From the NCBI GenBank assembly GCA_977017575.1, contig CDRNVI010000012.1, forward strand, positions 868,001 to 932,000: 64,000 nt of DNA, written 5' to 3'. Under the pieces are notes generated by a model. That model did not search any database, was not told the DNA's origin, and was given only the letters and a program-made list of their open reading frames with translations. Positions 8,287-16,525 of this stretch are shown one piece after another. Position numbers and translations under genes: made by a program. Source of the DNA: Paramoeba atlantica (Eukaryota > Discosea). Every line of letters starts with the position of its first letter. Positions within the stretch are counted from its first letter, which is position 1.

Positions 8287-8850
8287 CAGTATCTCAAGAA
8301 ACTGATAACACTTTCTCGCGTTGAACATTGTTTTAAGAATTTTTTTTATATAACAGAAGCCTCTACTTAATATTATGGTGTGGTAATATAGTCCGCTAGA
8401 CCATGTGGGTAGCCATTAGCTTTCCAGTCTGATTGCTTACTCTCTGAACAAATGGGAATGCTATTTGTGCTCTGTTTCTATGTGATCTGTTTTTTGTCCC
8501 TCTGTGATCAGTTTTGTCAATTTTGGTATATATTACGAAATAAAAATACTTACTTCATTCGATACATGCTTACATCAATACTTTATGTAACCGTCCTTCG
8601 CCTTGATTACCGTTTGTATACGTCGCGACATGCTTTCCAGAAGACATAACAGTATGAAGAGGATGTGATCTCCCACATTTTCTTAGAACTCTACACAACC
8701 TCTCCCATATTCGCCGGTGGAGGCTCAACTTCACCTAGCTTTGCCGTTAGTTGACTCCAAAGATTCTCAATGGGATTTATATCCGGTGACTGCGGCGGCC
8801 ATTCAACCAGAACTTGAACTCCCACGCTGGCAATCTTGCTGGGGTATTTC
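8287..8850 (-). mobile_element. Tc1/mariner remnant with transposase C-terminus
   Basis: The minus strand encodes VQVLVEWPPQSPDINPIENL (about 8770-8830), the block around the third catalytic residue of Tc1-family transposases, followed by LWSQLTAKLGEVEPPPANMG. Downstream are an in-frame stop and a frameshift before the usual C-terminal end (remnant MSSGKHVATYTNGNQGEG near 8600-8650). The N-terminal domain and the HDNAP block are missing. At 8287 the + strand reads CAGTATCTCAAGAAACTG after TA, resembling a Tc1 terminal repeat, so the left end may survive. A DNA transposon, dead. Confidence 0.8.
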
Positions 8851-8903
8851 ATATTAAATAAAAGAATCTTGACATTTCGCGAAGAATATGTAGTACTGTA
8901 GAA

Positions 8904-8946
8904 TATTGCGGTGGTTGTAAAACTACCGCTCTACCTTCGATTATTG
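8904..8946 (+). repeat. Tc1-like element end, copy 1
   Basis: This segment matches 9901-9943 at roughly 85%, same orientation. Both begin attgc(a/g)gtgg and end attattg. The second copy starts CAGTGGGTTGCATAAC, like many Tc1-family termini. Direct orientation suggests ends of two related insertions rather than the two ends of one. Confidence 0.6.
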
Positions 8947-8954
8947 GGCTTGGG

Positions 8955-8988
8955 GGTACGTTCGTTGAGTACTCAACGAACGTACCCT
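8955..8988. repeat. Perfect 34-bp palindrome, no spacer
   Basis: Bases 8955-8971 (gggtacgttcgttgagt) are exactly complementary to 8972-8988, giving two 17-bp arms with no loop. Such sequences can extrude as cruciforms or serve as a dimeric protein site. It lies 9 bases after the element end at 8904-8946. Confidence 0.95.
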
Positions 8989-9030
8989 GTGACAGTAAAA
9001 AATCTGCAGGACCTTAGAGGGAGGAGGAAG

Positions 9031-9175
9031 AAAGGCCCAACTGTGAGCGAAGCCCACGCCTGCAGGCAAGGCCCCCGTTTGCGAGCAAGGCCCAACTGTG
9101 AGCGAAGTCCACTACTGGTGGCAAAGGCCCCCGTTTGCGAGCAAGGCCCAACTGTGAGCGTAGCCCTGGGACATA
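9031..9175 (+). repeat. Minisatellite with ~55-bp period
   Basis: The 12-mer caactgtgagcg recurs at 9038, 9093 and 9149 inside longer repeated units (aaggcccaactgtgagcg, plus ggcccccgtttgcgagcaag between the last two). A fourth, diverged copy of the core is at 9271. The units are GC-rich in an AT-rich gap. Confidence 0.85.
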
Positions 9176-9189
9176 ATTATATTTTTTGA

Positions 9190-9217
9190 CGACTCGCGCG
9201 CTCCAGCGCGCGGGTCG
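9190..9217. repeat. GC-rich palindrome, 13-bp arms
   Basis: Arms 9190-9202 and 9205-9217 pair with one mismatch around a 2-base centre; the core is gcgcgct-cc-agcgcgc. Confidence 0.9.
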
Positions 9218-9672
9218 CGCACTGAGAACCTATGTCTACCACTTCCGCAGGATTGTCCAGAGGAAAGGACCAACTGTGAGCGTAGCCCACGTCTGCGAGC
9301 GCAGGGAAGTGGCAGAGTAGGCCGCGGCGATGACTTTCCACCTGGGGGTACCCCCCTGGTAAGCGCTGGAGGGGTCCGACAAGGTCAAAAATTCCGAAAT
9401 TTTTGGGATAACCAAAAAAAAAAAAAATTTTGACGCAAACAAAAGTAAAAATATTATTTTTTCAAAATCGACTCCTAAACCGTATTTGGAGAGTTTGGGA
9501 CCTCACCTACCATTGTACGACGTTTTTTCGTCAGATTCGACTCCTGCCCCTACTGGTAAAGCATCAAAAACAGCCCAAAATTGGTGAAATTTCGCAATTT
9601 TTGCCGAAAATTCAAGCCTTATAACCCAAAAAGGTAGATTATTCATGATCTTTCGGAAATTTTCCTTTTTTT

Positions 9673-9767
9673 GGCTCTTCGTTAAACGCGGTGGTAGTTT
9701 TCAACGTGAAACGCGCAGCATGAGTGACTTCTAAGTTGAAAACAACCACCGCGTTTAACGAAGAGCC
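9673..9767. repeat. 33-bp inverted repeat with 29-base spacer
   Basis: Arms 9673-9705 and 9735-9767 pair with one mismatch, and the flanking A/T runs extend the pairing to about 40 bp with one more mismatch. The spacer repeats the core aaacgcg found in the arms. It looks like a small foldback element or MITE. Confidence 0.9.
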
Positions 9768-9900
9768 TAAAAAAGTGCTATAAATGTGTTTACTAGATAT
9801 AAATTTATACAAATTTATACTGTATTTGACATAGTTCTTCAGTAAATGACAAAGAATCATCCGAGAATTACTTTCCTTAAACTTCCATTACTATTGACTG

Positions 9901-9943
9901 ATTGCAGTGGGTTGCATAACTACCACTCTACCCTCAATTATTG
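9901..9943 (+). repeat. Tc1-like element end, copy 2
   Basis: This is the direct-orientation partner of 8904-8946. It begins CAGTGGGTTGCATAAC at 9905. No matching opposite end was found in the following 450 bases. Confidence 0.6.
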
Positions 9944-10170
9944 AAAAATTATTTAAAAAAAGTGGACAAAAATAGTGAAAAATAGAGAAACACGGTAAAA
10001 AAGAAAAAAAGGTAATAGAGAACAAAGTAATGAAGAAATGAAATGCGAAAGGGGTGCCGGTGGTTCAAAAATAAAGTGTGTAATCATTACTAATGGTGTC
10101 CTCAAAAAGCTGTTTTTTAATCGCAAAAACAAATTCGGCCCCGCTTTGCGGCGCCTGTTTTCTTCGACTC

Positions 10171-10256
10171 ACAAATATGTAGGGAAAGTGATTTTACTAT
10201 CTTTTCCCACAATTGACAAATAAGTAGGGGGTGTGCAGCGACAATTATGTAGGAGG
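10171..10256 (+). promoter_or_regulatory. Three copies of a short motif before the polymerase gene
   Basis: acaaatatgtaggg at 10171, acaaataagtaggg at 10216 and acaattatgtagga at 10241 share a 14-base consensus, with spacings of 45 and 25. They lie 115-200 bases before the polymerase ATG and could be protein-binding sites or leader elements; function unproven. Confidence 0.4.
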
Positions 10257-10371
10257 GGATAACGAGTGGAAAAGTCTTAAAAAGTCACCAAAAAAGGTTT
10301 TTTCGACAAAAAAATAATACTTGAAACCTGCATTTATAGTGCCGGTTACCCAAAGCTTCTTTATCCTTCAT

Positions 10372-13300
10372 ATGACAAAACTAGGCAATGTTCCATCCGT
10401 ATTCATCCCTGCAATAGGTACAGCACGGTCACAAGAAAGATGTGCGTGGAATGTTTTGAGCGAATCTGGCATGGAAGCAACGATTGTTATTCATCGGCGT
10501 GACGAGGAACTTTTTCGTAGGCTTGTCAAAAAAATGAGAGGCATTCGCCTTCGGGTTGCCCCCCGACGTTGCCACTCTTTTTCTCAACTTTGCAATTACA
10601 TCATCACCGAACTAGGAAAATCTCGGAACTGGGTATGGATTATTGATCAGCACGTGGAAGATTTTTGTTTCCCGGCGACACCTTCCCATGAGTACCGTTC
10701 TCTTTCGCCGCTAATTGCCCTGCAGCACCGCACTGAATGGGAAGATTGTCAATCACTTTCCACAGAAACCCCGGAAAGATCAATATCAATTATAGCACTA
10801 GAACGATGTTCTGTGTCAACAGGAGAGGTGGTACCTTTTTGCGAAGATTGTCAACCTTCTGCTATATGCATTAAGACCTCCATGGGAACATGTTTCCGTA
10901 GCAATCTTCGTGCAACGGATGATGTGCTCCTAGGTGCAATGCGTAAGGGTCACAATGTATGCTTTATTGGAACCGTTGGTTGCGCGTTCAAAACGGGTGT
11001 AAACCGCTACACGGAGCACATCCTAAACTACTCCATGTTGCCGGCGCAGGTAGAAAAAGAAAGATCGCAGTTTGAAAAACGATGGAGTTTCTTGACTATA
11101 AAAGCGCGGTCGCCCCGGTACTCTGTTTCATGGGAAAACGTCGAAAAACATTTTGGCGAGCATAATGAAGATGACTCAGCTGTTACTGAAAATTCTTTGG
11201 AGTCGAGGCGTAACACAGGTTCGTCACCACGTACAAGCCGCTTTGCAGCTGTAGAAAATGTTTCCTCGAAGGCTGGATCGCTTGATGAGGCGGGGCAGCA
11301 GATAAGGGGCACCAGCACCGATACCCTTCCAAATAAATATTTTTTGAGATCCAAAGGAACAAATTCTCGCGAACCCTTCCTGTGGGATGTGGGTAAATCG
11401 TTTTTTAAAAGAAAGAGACAAACCCAGAAAAAATGTCCCTTAGATACTTGGGATGTAGGTGGTAAATTTCTTTATGAGAAGTCACTTCCTTCAACAAAAG
11501 TGTGTCTTAAGCCTATTTCAATTTCAAGAGGTATTGAGACGCCTGAAATGATGTCTAGTCAGCCTGAGTCGAAATCTGCCCAGGGGAGAAGCGGTGCAAC
11601 AAAATGTCAAACGTCTTGTGCAAAATCGAAGGACAGTGTGTCTGAGGATCCGACAAATCTAACTTCTGAAAATCCATCCAGAGATCTACTTGAAGATATG
11701 CCTACGCGAATCTCAACTAGTATGCCACAAAAAGATATTGAAAAAGAGCTTCCTATGAAAATTGGGATCGAAGACGAGATTATCAATCCCTTTGATTTTA
11801 ACAATACTAATCATGATCTAAGTTTTCTATTAGAGCAACTAAGAACGCATTCTACGGAATACAATGAGAGCTGTAGCCCCGACATCGACAAGGTGCAAAG
11901 TCATTGGGTTGGCATCATAGAAGTCGAATACGCCTCCCTAATATGTTTTTGGGGAGGTACCATTTACGTTGTTGACATGGCGTCACCCACAAACGTAGAT
12001 CAGCTAATCGAAATATTTTCTTTGTCAGTTGATAAAATAGTTGTAGGAGCTCAACCGATTTACCGCAGTCTACTTCGACACTTGCGCGGTACGCCGCTTT
12101 ACGACACGTTTTACCCTTCTATGATTCAAGACCTTTCAATTTCATCGTTTCTTCTTGGGCACCGCACGCTAACTGTAGATTCACTCCCCGAACACGCACG
12201 TAATCTAGGATGTGATGTAGTTGAAGTTCGGTTTCCTCAAATTTTATGTGACATCTCATTCCAACACAAAAAATTGTTACAATATGAGAATTTGTTCTCT
12301 GTGTGTAGTACCGCGAACGAACTCGAGTTTGTTCTAGCCCGAATGCACTGCGATGGACTATTGTTAGACTTACAAGAAATGATTCGAGTCAAATCCGAAT
12401 GGCTCTCCCAGCTTGAATCCCCTTCCATTACAAAGGCCAACGAACGAAGTCTCATATCTCGTATCGGTAACTTAGAGAGCGTTTTACACGAGACCGTTTC
12501 AAAATCACTCACGGAATCCGATTGTGCGCTACGAGAAATTCACCCTTTTTATCGTCAGACCACGCGAACGGGTCGCATCATGTGTTCACGGCCCAATATT
12601 CAAACCTTTCCAAAAGAAACCCTAGTGAACGGGGCGAGCAGTTCGGGATTACGAACAGCTCTACGTCCACCGCTTGGCATGGTATGGGTCTCTCTGGATT
12701 ACAGCCATTTAGAACTCCGTCTCCTGGCACACTTTGCAAACGACGACGTTCTCAAGGAAATGTTTACCCACGATGTCGATGTTCACGCACACTTCGCCTC
12801 CTTGTTGGAACAGAAACCAACGGAGGCGATTACCCATGACGAGAGAGAGCGGGCCAAACTTCTGATTTATAGTTATCTTCATGGAGCAAAAGTTGAACGG
12901 CTTGCTGCATCCACGGGTCTCGGCTGGGAGCGTGTCTCGGCATTTCTTTCTCGGTGTCAGGAGACTCACCCAAGGCTTACGGCTTTTCGGGCATCCGTGA
13001 AACAAGAATGTGAGGTAAATGGTGTAGTTCGTACGCTATGTGGCACAAGGGGTAACTTTCCTCCTACTACGTCAGGGAGTGAGCCCGACCCGTGGCTCTA
13101 TACCCAGGCGGTGAGTTTTATGATCCAAGGATCTGCTGCGGATATTATGAAAAAGCTGCTTTGTACTCTTTTTCGCATGACCCAAGCCCACACGCCGTGT
13201 CCATTTTATGTAGCATTCCAATTGTTTGACGAAGTAGTCTTAGGGGTGGATAAGAGATTCTTGTCCTACGTGCTGCCTCGTATTTTAAAAGAAGCGGAAA

Positions 13301-13449
13301 GTGTAGTGGCTCTTTCCGTGCCTCTTCGTTGTACCGTTCGAGTGGGTAAGAATTTCGGGGCAATGCAACGTTTGGGTCGAACTCGACTACTCAACGTCGA
13401 TAACACCAACGCTGGAAGCAATCTTTTTACAAGAAATACATGGAGATAG
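10372..13449 (+). CDS. Family A DNA polymerase with N-terminal glycosyltransferase-like (TAGT/JGT type) domain
   Basis: This is a 1025-residue protein from the first in-frame ATG. The C-terminal third is a family A polymerase of the theta/nu type: TGRIMCSRPNIQTFP, motif A SLDYSHLELRLLAHFAND (D ~776), motif B ERAKLLIYSYLHGAK, QGSAADIMKK, and motif C LFDEVV (D ~953, with FDE where HDE is usual). Before it, residues ~510-690 look like a degenerate 3'-5' exonuclease domain. The first ~230 residues match the layout of TET-associated/base-J glycosyltransferases: FIPAIGTA, then ATIVIHRRDEE, then WVWIIDQHVEDF (W89), then TDDVLLGAMRKGHNVCF (D183-184). The usual DDD-like motif reads DQHVED, so activity is uncertain. 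The linker is Ser/Lys-rich. Polymerase call firm; N-terminal call by pattern. Confidence 0.85.
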   Translation: MTKLGNVPSVFIPAIGTARSQERCAWNVLSESGMEATIVIHRRDEELFRRLVKKMRGIRLRVAPRRCHSFSQLCNYIITELGKSRNWVWIIDQHVEDFCFPATPSHEYRSLSPLIALQHRTEWEDCQSLSTETPERSISIIALERCSVSTGEVVPFCEDCQPSAICIKTSMGTCFRSNLRATDDVLLGAMRKGHNVCFIGTVGCAFKTGVNRYTEHILNYSMLPAQVEKERSQFEKRWSFLTIKARSPRYSVSWENVEKHFGEHNEDDSAVTENSLESRRNTGSSPRTSRFAAVENVSSKAGSLDEAGQQIRGTSTDTLPNKYFLRSKGTNSREPFLWDVGKSFFKRKRQTQKKCPLDTWDVGGKFLYEKSLPSTKVCLKPISISRGIETPEMMSSQPESKSAQGRSGATKCQTSCAKSKDSVSEDPTNLTSENPSRDLLEDMPTRISTSMPQKDIEKELPMKIGIEDEIINPFDFNNTNHDLSFLLEQLRTHSTEYNESCSPDIDKVQSHWVGIIEVEYASLICFWGGTIYVVDMASPTNVDQLIEIFSLSVDKIVVGAQPIYRSLLRHLRGTPLYDTFYPSMIQDLSISSFLLGHRTLTVDSLPEHARNLGCDVVEVRFPQILCDISFQHKKLLQYENLFSVCSTANELEFVLARMHCDGLLLDLQEMIRVKSEWLSQLESPSITKANERSLISRIGNLESVLHETVSKSLTESDCALREIHPFYRQTTRTGRIMCSRPNIQTFPKETLVNGASSSGLRTALRPPLGMVWVSLDYSHLELRLLAHFANDDVLKEMFTHDVDVHAHFASLLEQKPTEAITHDERERAKLLIYSYLHGAKVERLAASTGLGWERVSAFLSRCQETHPRLTAFRASVKQECEVNGVVRTLCGTRGNFPPTTSGSEPDPWLYTQAVSFMIQGSAADIMKKLLCTLFRMTQAHTPCPFYVAFQLFDEVVLGVDKRFLSYVLPRILKEAESVVALSVPLRCTVRVGKNFGAMQRLGRTRLLNVDNTNAGSNLFTRNTWR

Positions 13450-13723
13450 TTGGTGCACCTAATAGTTTCTTACGAGTTATCAGCTATTGATAGAGCGTTT
13501 TTAGCAATACATAAAAAAATTACGTAAAGGCACAACAAAAAACACGATTCAAAAAAATGTACATGAACGAAGACCAAGCTTTTGATACCCATTATTTAAT
13601 AAGAATTATTGCTCATTTATTTACTAAGCTCATGACATTCCGAAACTAAAGGCTGATTAGTCTACCGTTGTAGTGCCGATCCAGTGGGCCACGTTTTAGT
13701 CGCGTTTTTGGTCGCGATTGAAA

Positions 13724-15637
13724 ATGTGTGAGCTTTCCTCCGTTATTACAAAATGGTGCGACCAGCAGGAATTACTTATTGACTCGGAGAAAAATGCCTC
13801 CGAATTAAAAGGGGCACGTTCACGTGCAATACGCGGTCATATCGAGCAAGTTATTGCCGTACTCGACGAAGTATATCATTTTCATATTCAACTTGCTAAG
13901 AAGCTAGAAAAAAATCCTTACCGTCCGCGTGAGTCAGTTAGATTGCAGCGACATGATCCAACAGACAAGAAGCCTATCTCGTCAACTTCATGCACTAGAC
14001 AAGACAAAAGAAAATTAAATGGAGTCGTCATACAAGTGGGAGCAGGAAATATCGTGCTTGCCGTGCAGGATTTCGATTTTACATCTGAATGGGGTATGGA
14101 TGTGGAAGTAACTCTAACGTCATGTCCTGATGAACTTACCTTTCGACGACTTCGACGTGTATTGGGATCCGAAGAGCCCAGCATACGCGTCTTGCAACGA
14201 ATGTTTCCTACGCATGCTGATATTGTTTTTGGGAAGTCTGATAAAATTCCAGAGCCTGACGCAGATAAACAAAATAGTATAGAGCTTTTCAACTCCTCAT
14301 TGAATGAAGCACAGCAGCGTGCTGTACTAGGCGCTCTACATTCACCAAACATTCACATTATCCACGGTCCTCCAGGAACAGGGAAGACCACTACAATTTG
14401 TGAAATTGTTCGCCAGATGACCATTCGTCAAAATTTTCGTATTCTGGTTTGCGCACCATCAAATGTAGCCGTGGATAACATTCTGCTTAGCTTGAGCAAC
14501 ACAAGGCTTTCCAGCAAAGGCATCCGTCCGATTCGATTAGGTCACGTCGGTCGAGTACATCCCAATATGGCGCAGTATACCTTAAATGAGTTACTCCGCT
14601 CGCACGAGCAAAACGAGGTTCTTTGCGATATACAACAAGATATTAACAAACTTCTCAAAGAGCGATGCACCGGTAGGTCTAAATACAGTGAAATCAAGAA
14701 ATTACGTAATGAACTGCGAATGAGAGAACGAAAAGCGACAGAGCAACTGTTCATGTCGGCAAACATGATTACATGCACGTGTAGCTCTGCGGCCCACTAT
14801 CTTGTACAACAAGACTGTTTTGATGCTGTTCTAATTGATGAGGCATCACAGTCGCTTTTTGTTGAAAGTTTCATCCCTTTGCTTCGAGCGTCCCGATGGA
14901 TTCTTGTTGGGGATCCGTGTCAGTTACCTCCTACGGTGCTAAGCGGCTCTAAAGAGCTCGAAAAAACACTTATGGGTCATTTATTGTCTAAGGAAAAAGA
15001 AACTTCGAATATTTTATCCTTACTTGATACGCAATATCGTATGCATGAAGAGATTTGTGGGTGGAGTAATCGGGAGTTCTATGAAGAAAAACTAAAAACG
15101 GATGTATCCTCAGCGAGCGCTCTTCTGTGTGATTTGCCAAGTGTTGAATCCACCTACGAGACCTGCAGCGCTATTATGTTTGCAGACACCAGGGAAATGG
15201 GTCTTGGAGAGAGTTCTTCGTCCTCAGGAAGCAAAGAAAGTTTTGGGGAATCTATGCTGGTGGAACAGCACGTGCGAAGTTTGAAGTCTGCTGGAATTGC
15301 TCTCAGTTCGATCGGAGTTATCACACCGTACTCCGCTCAGGCAAAGCTGATTTCTGAAAGCTTACGTGCTGAGATCGATCCTGACTCCAACGTTGAAGTT
15401 AGTACAGTGGATGCATTCCAGGGAAGAGAAAAACTAGCAGTCATTCTATCTTTAGTGCGTTCCAACGTGGAAGGAGAGGTTGGATTTCTATCAGATTCTC
15501 GTCGGATGAATGTAGCCTTGACCAGGGCACAGAGACATCTCTTGATAATAGGAGACTCTGACACCATGAACCGGGATTCCGGGCTGCGAAAACTTTGTTC
15601 TTATTTAGAAGAAATAGCTTCGTATGTCCAGATTTAG
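13724..15637 (+). CDS. IGHMBP2: IGHMBP2/SMUBP2-type SF1 helicase
   Basis: This is a 637-residue Upf1-like superfamily 1B helicase. Visible motifs: Walker A GPPGTGKTT (G215), the Ia-type block CAPSNVAVDNIL, Walker B LIDEASQS (D372), motif III VGDPCQLPPTVLS, motif IV DTQYRMHEEICGWSN, motif V TVDAFQGREK and motif VI RRMNVALTRAQRHL. Residues ~1-170 hold the coiled N-terminal stretch and beta-barrel expected in SMUBP2 (KLNGVVIQVGAGNIVLAV). There is no R3H or zinc-finger tail, so it is shorter than animal IGHMBP2. Such enzymes unwind RNA and DNA 5'-3' and associate with ribosomes. The longest open frame begins two codons earlier at a TTG; the ATG is taken here. Upf1 and Sen1 are less likely because the CH domain is absent. 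Confidence 0.9.
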   Translation: MCELSSVITKWCDQQELLIDSEKNASELKGARSRAIRGHIEQVIAVLDEVYHFHIQLAKKLEKNPYRPRESVRLQRHDPTDKKPISSTSCTRQDKRKLNGVVIQVGAGNIVLAVQDFDFTSEWGMDVEVTLTSCPDELTFRRLRRVLGSEEPSIRVLQRMFPTHADIVFGKSDKIPEPDADKQNSIELFNSSLNEAQQRAVLGALHSPNIHIIHGPPGTGKTTTICEIVRQMTIRQNFRILVCAPSNVAVDNILLSLSNTRLSSKGIRPIRLGHVGRVHPNMAQYTLNELLRSHEQNEVLCDIQQDINKLLKERCTGRSKYSEIKKLRNELRMRERKATEQLFMSANMITCTCSSAAHYLVQQDCFDAVLIDEASQSLFVESFIPLLRASRWILVGDPCQLPPTVLSGSKELEKTLMGHLLSKEKETSNILSLLDTQYRMHEEICGWSNREFYEEKLKTDVSSASALLCDLPSVESTYETCSAIMFADTREMGLGESSSSSGSKESFGESMLVEQHVRSLKSAGIALSSIGVITPYSAQAKLISESLRAEIDPDSNVEVSTVDAFQGREKLAVILSLVRSNVEGEVGFLSDSRRMNVALTRAQRHLLIIGDSDTMNRDSGLRKLCSYLEEIASYVQI

Positions 15638-16525
15638 ACTCGTACTTCGGTTGGTAATTTCGGTTGAGTACTTCGGTTGAGAAAGTGGAACTCTCAAACG
15701 GATTCTCCTATTTCAATCTTACATTTCACAAACAGAACGCGATATTTGTCTTACAGTTTTACCTCGAAAAACTACCGCATAAACATGGCGAGCAAACAAA
15801 ATGCTTTTATTACTCCTCTGATCAAAAATAAAGGAAAATGAAAATCCAGAGAGGGGGGATTTTTTTTTCCTTTGTTTTTGATCATGATAGAGAAAATATG
15901 AAGTATAGCATTGCAGTTGTGGAGTACCTTTGTCCGCTTACAACGTAAGATGTTATCTACTTCAAAAATTCTCTTCGGTGGTTCTCTTCGTGGTTCTTTG
16001 GAAAACTTGACTTGACTGAGCAGTTGTTTTTGAAGACTTGAGCCGAATACCAAGTTTGTTAATCCATCTACGAAATGTTGAATAAGAAGGGCCATGACCA
16101 TCACACGTCCCACGAAGCGATGATGCACGAGTTATCGCTTGGCGTCCACTTTCACGTTCTATCCGTGCCTTTTTTGGAGGTGCCATGATCAGAAATACAA
16201 AGTCCAGTAAGAAAATGTGTAATTAAGAAAATTCGAAGGGTGGGAATGAATTTGGCTACAAGAGAAAAATGACTAGAGTGACCAATAAAGGTGAAGAAAA
16301 GATCAAAAAAGTAAAAAGGTAAATATCGATCAGAATCCATTTTCTTTTATTTTTAATCAGGGGAGTAATCATTTTTTAAGCATATTTGAGGCCCACAAGT
16401 TTATTAAAAAGTGAGCATAAAAGTCCCTAAAACATTATACGGTACTTTCTAGTAAAATTTGCACATGTCTTCAGCTCAAATACTCCAATAACAAATTAGA
16501 GAAAACTAAATCGTCTTGCAGCGTT
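15638..16525. other. Gap holding a short Tc1/mariner derivative
   Basis: Apart from the terminal-inverted-repeat element at 15813-16365 the gap shows only AT-rich flanks and, at 16513-16520, a pyrimidine-AG site just before the BRCT gene. Confidence 0.7.
15813..16365 (-). mobile_element. 553-bp Tc1/mariner-type deletion derivative with TIRs and TA duplication
   Basis: The left end reads CTCCTCTGATCAAAAATAAA after TA (15811-15812); the reverse complement of the right end reads CTCCCCTGATTAAAAATAAA before TA (16366-16367). Over 28 bases the ends differ at three. The TA flanks fit a Tc1/mariner target duplication. Inside, the minus strand has an ATG at 16186 opening a 74-residue frame with a possible helix-turn-helix (GPSYSTFRRWINKLGIRLKS), perhaps the start of a transposase; no catalytic domain remains. 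It is non-autonomous and probably mobilised by a full-length relative. Confidence 0.8.

Larger units (their letters stand above)
8249..10371. other. Transposon-rich gap with palindromes and minisatellite
   Basis: This 2.1-kb gap has no intact gene. From left to right it holds a Tc1-like end (8287), a transposase remnant on the minus strand (8575-8850), a 42-bp element end repeated in direct orientation (8904 and 9901), a perfect 34-bp palindrome (8955), a ~55-bp minisatellite (9031-9175), a GC-rich palindrome (9190), a 33-bp inverted repeat (9673-9767) and three copies of a short motif before the polymerase gene (10171-10256). The part at 9340-9650 is AT-rich and unassigned. Confidence 0.75.
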
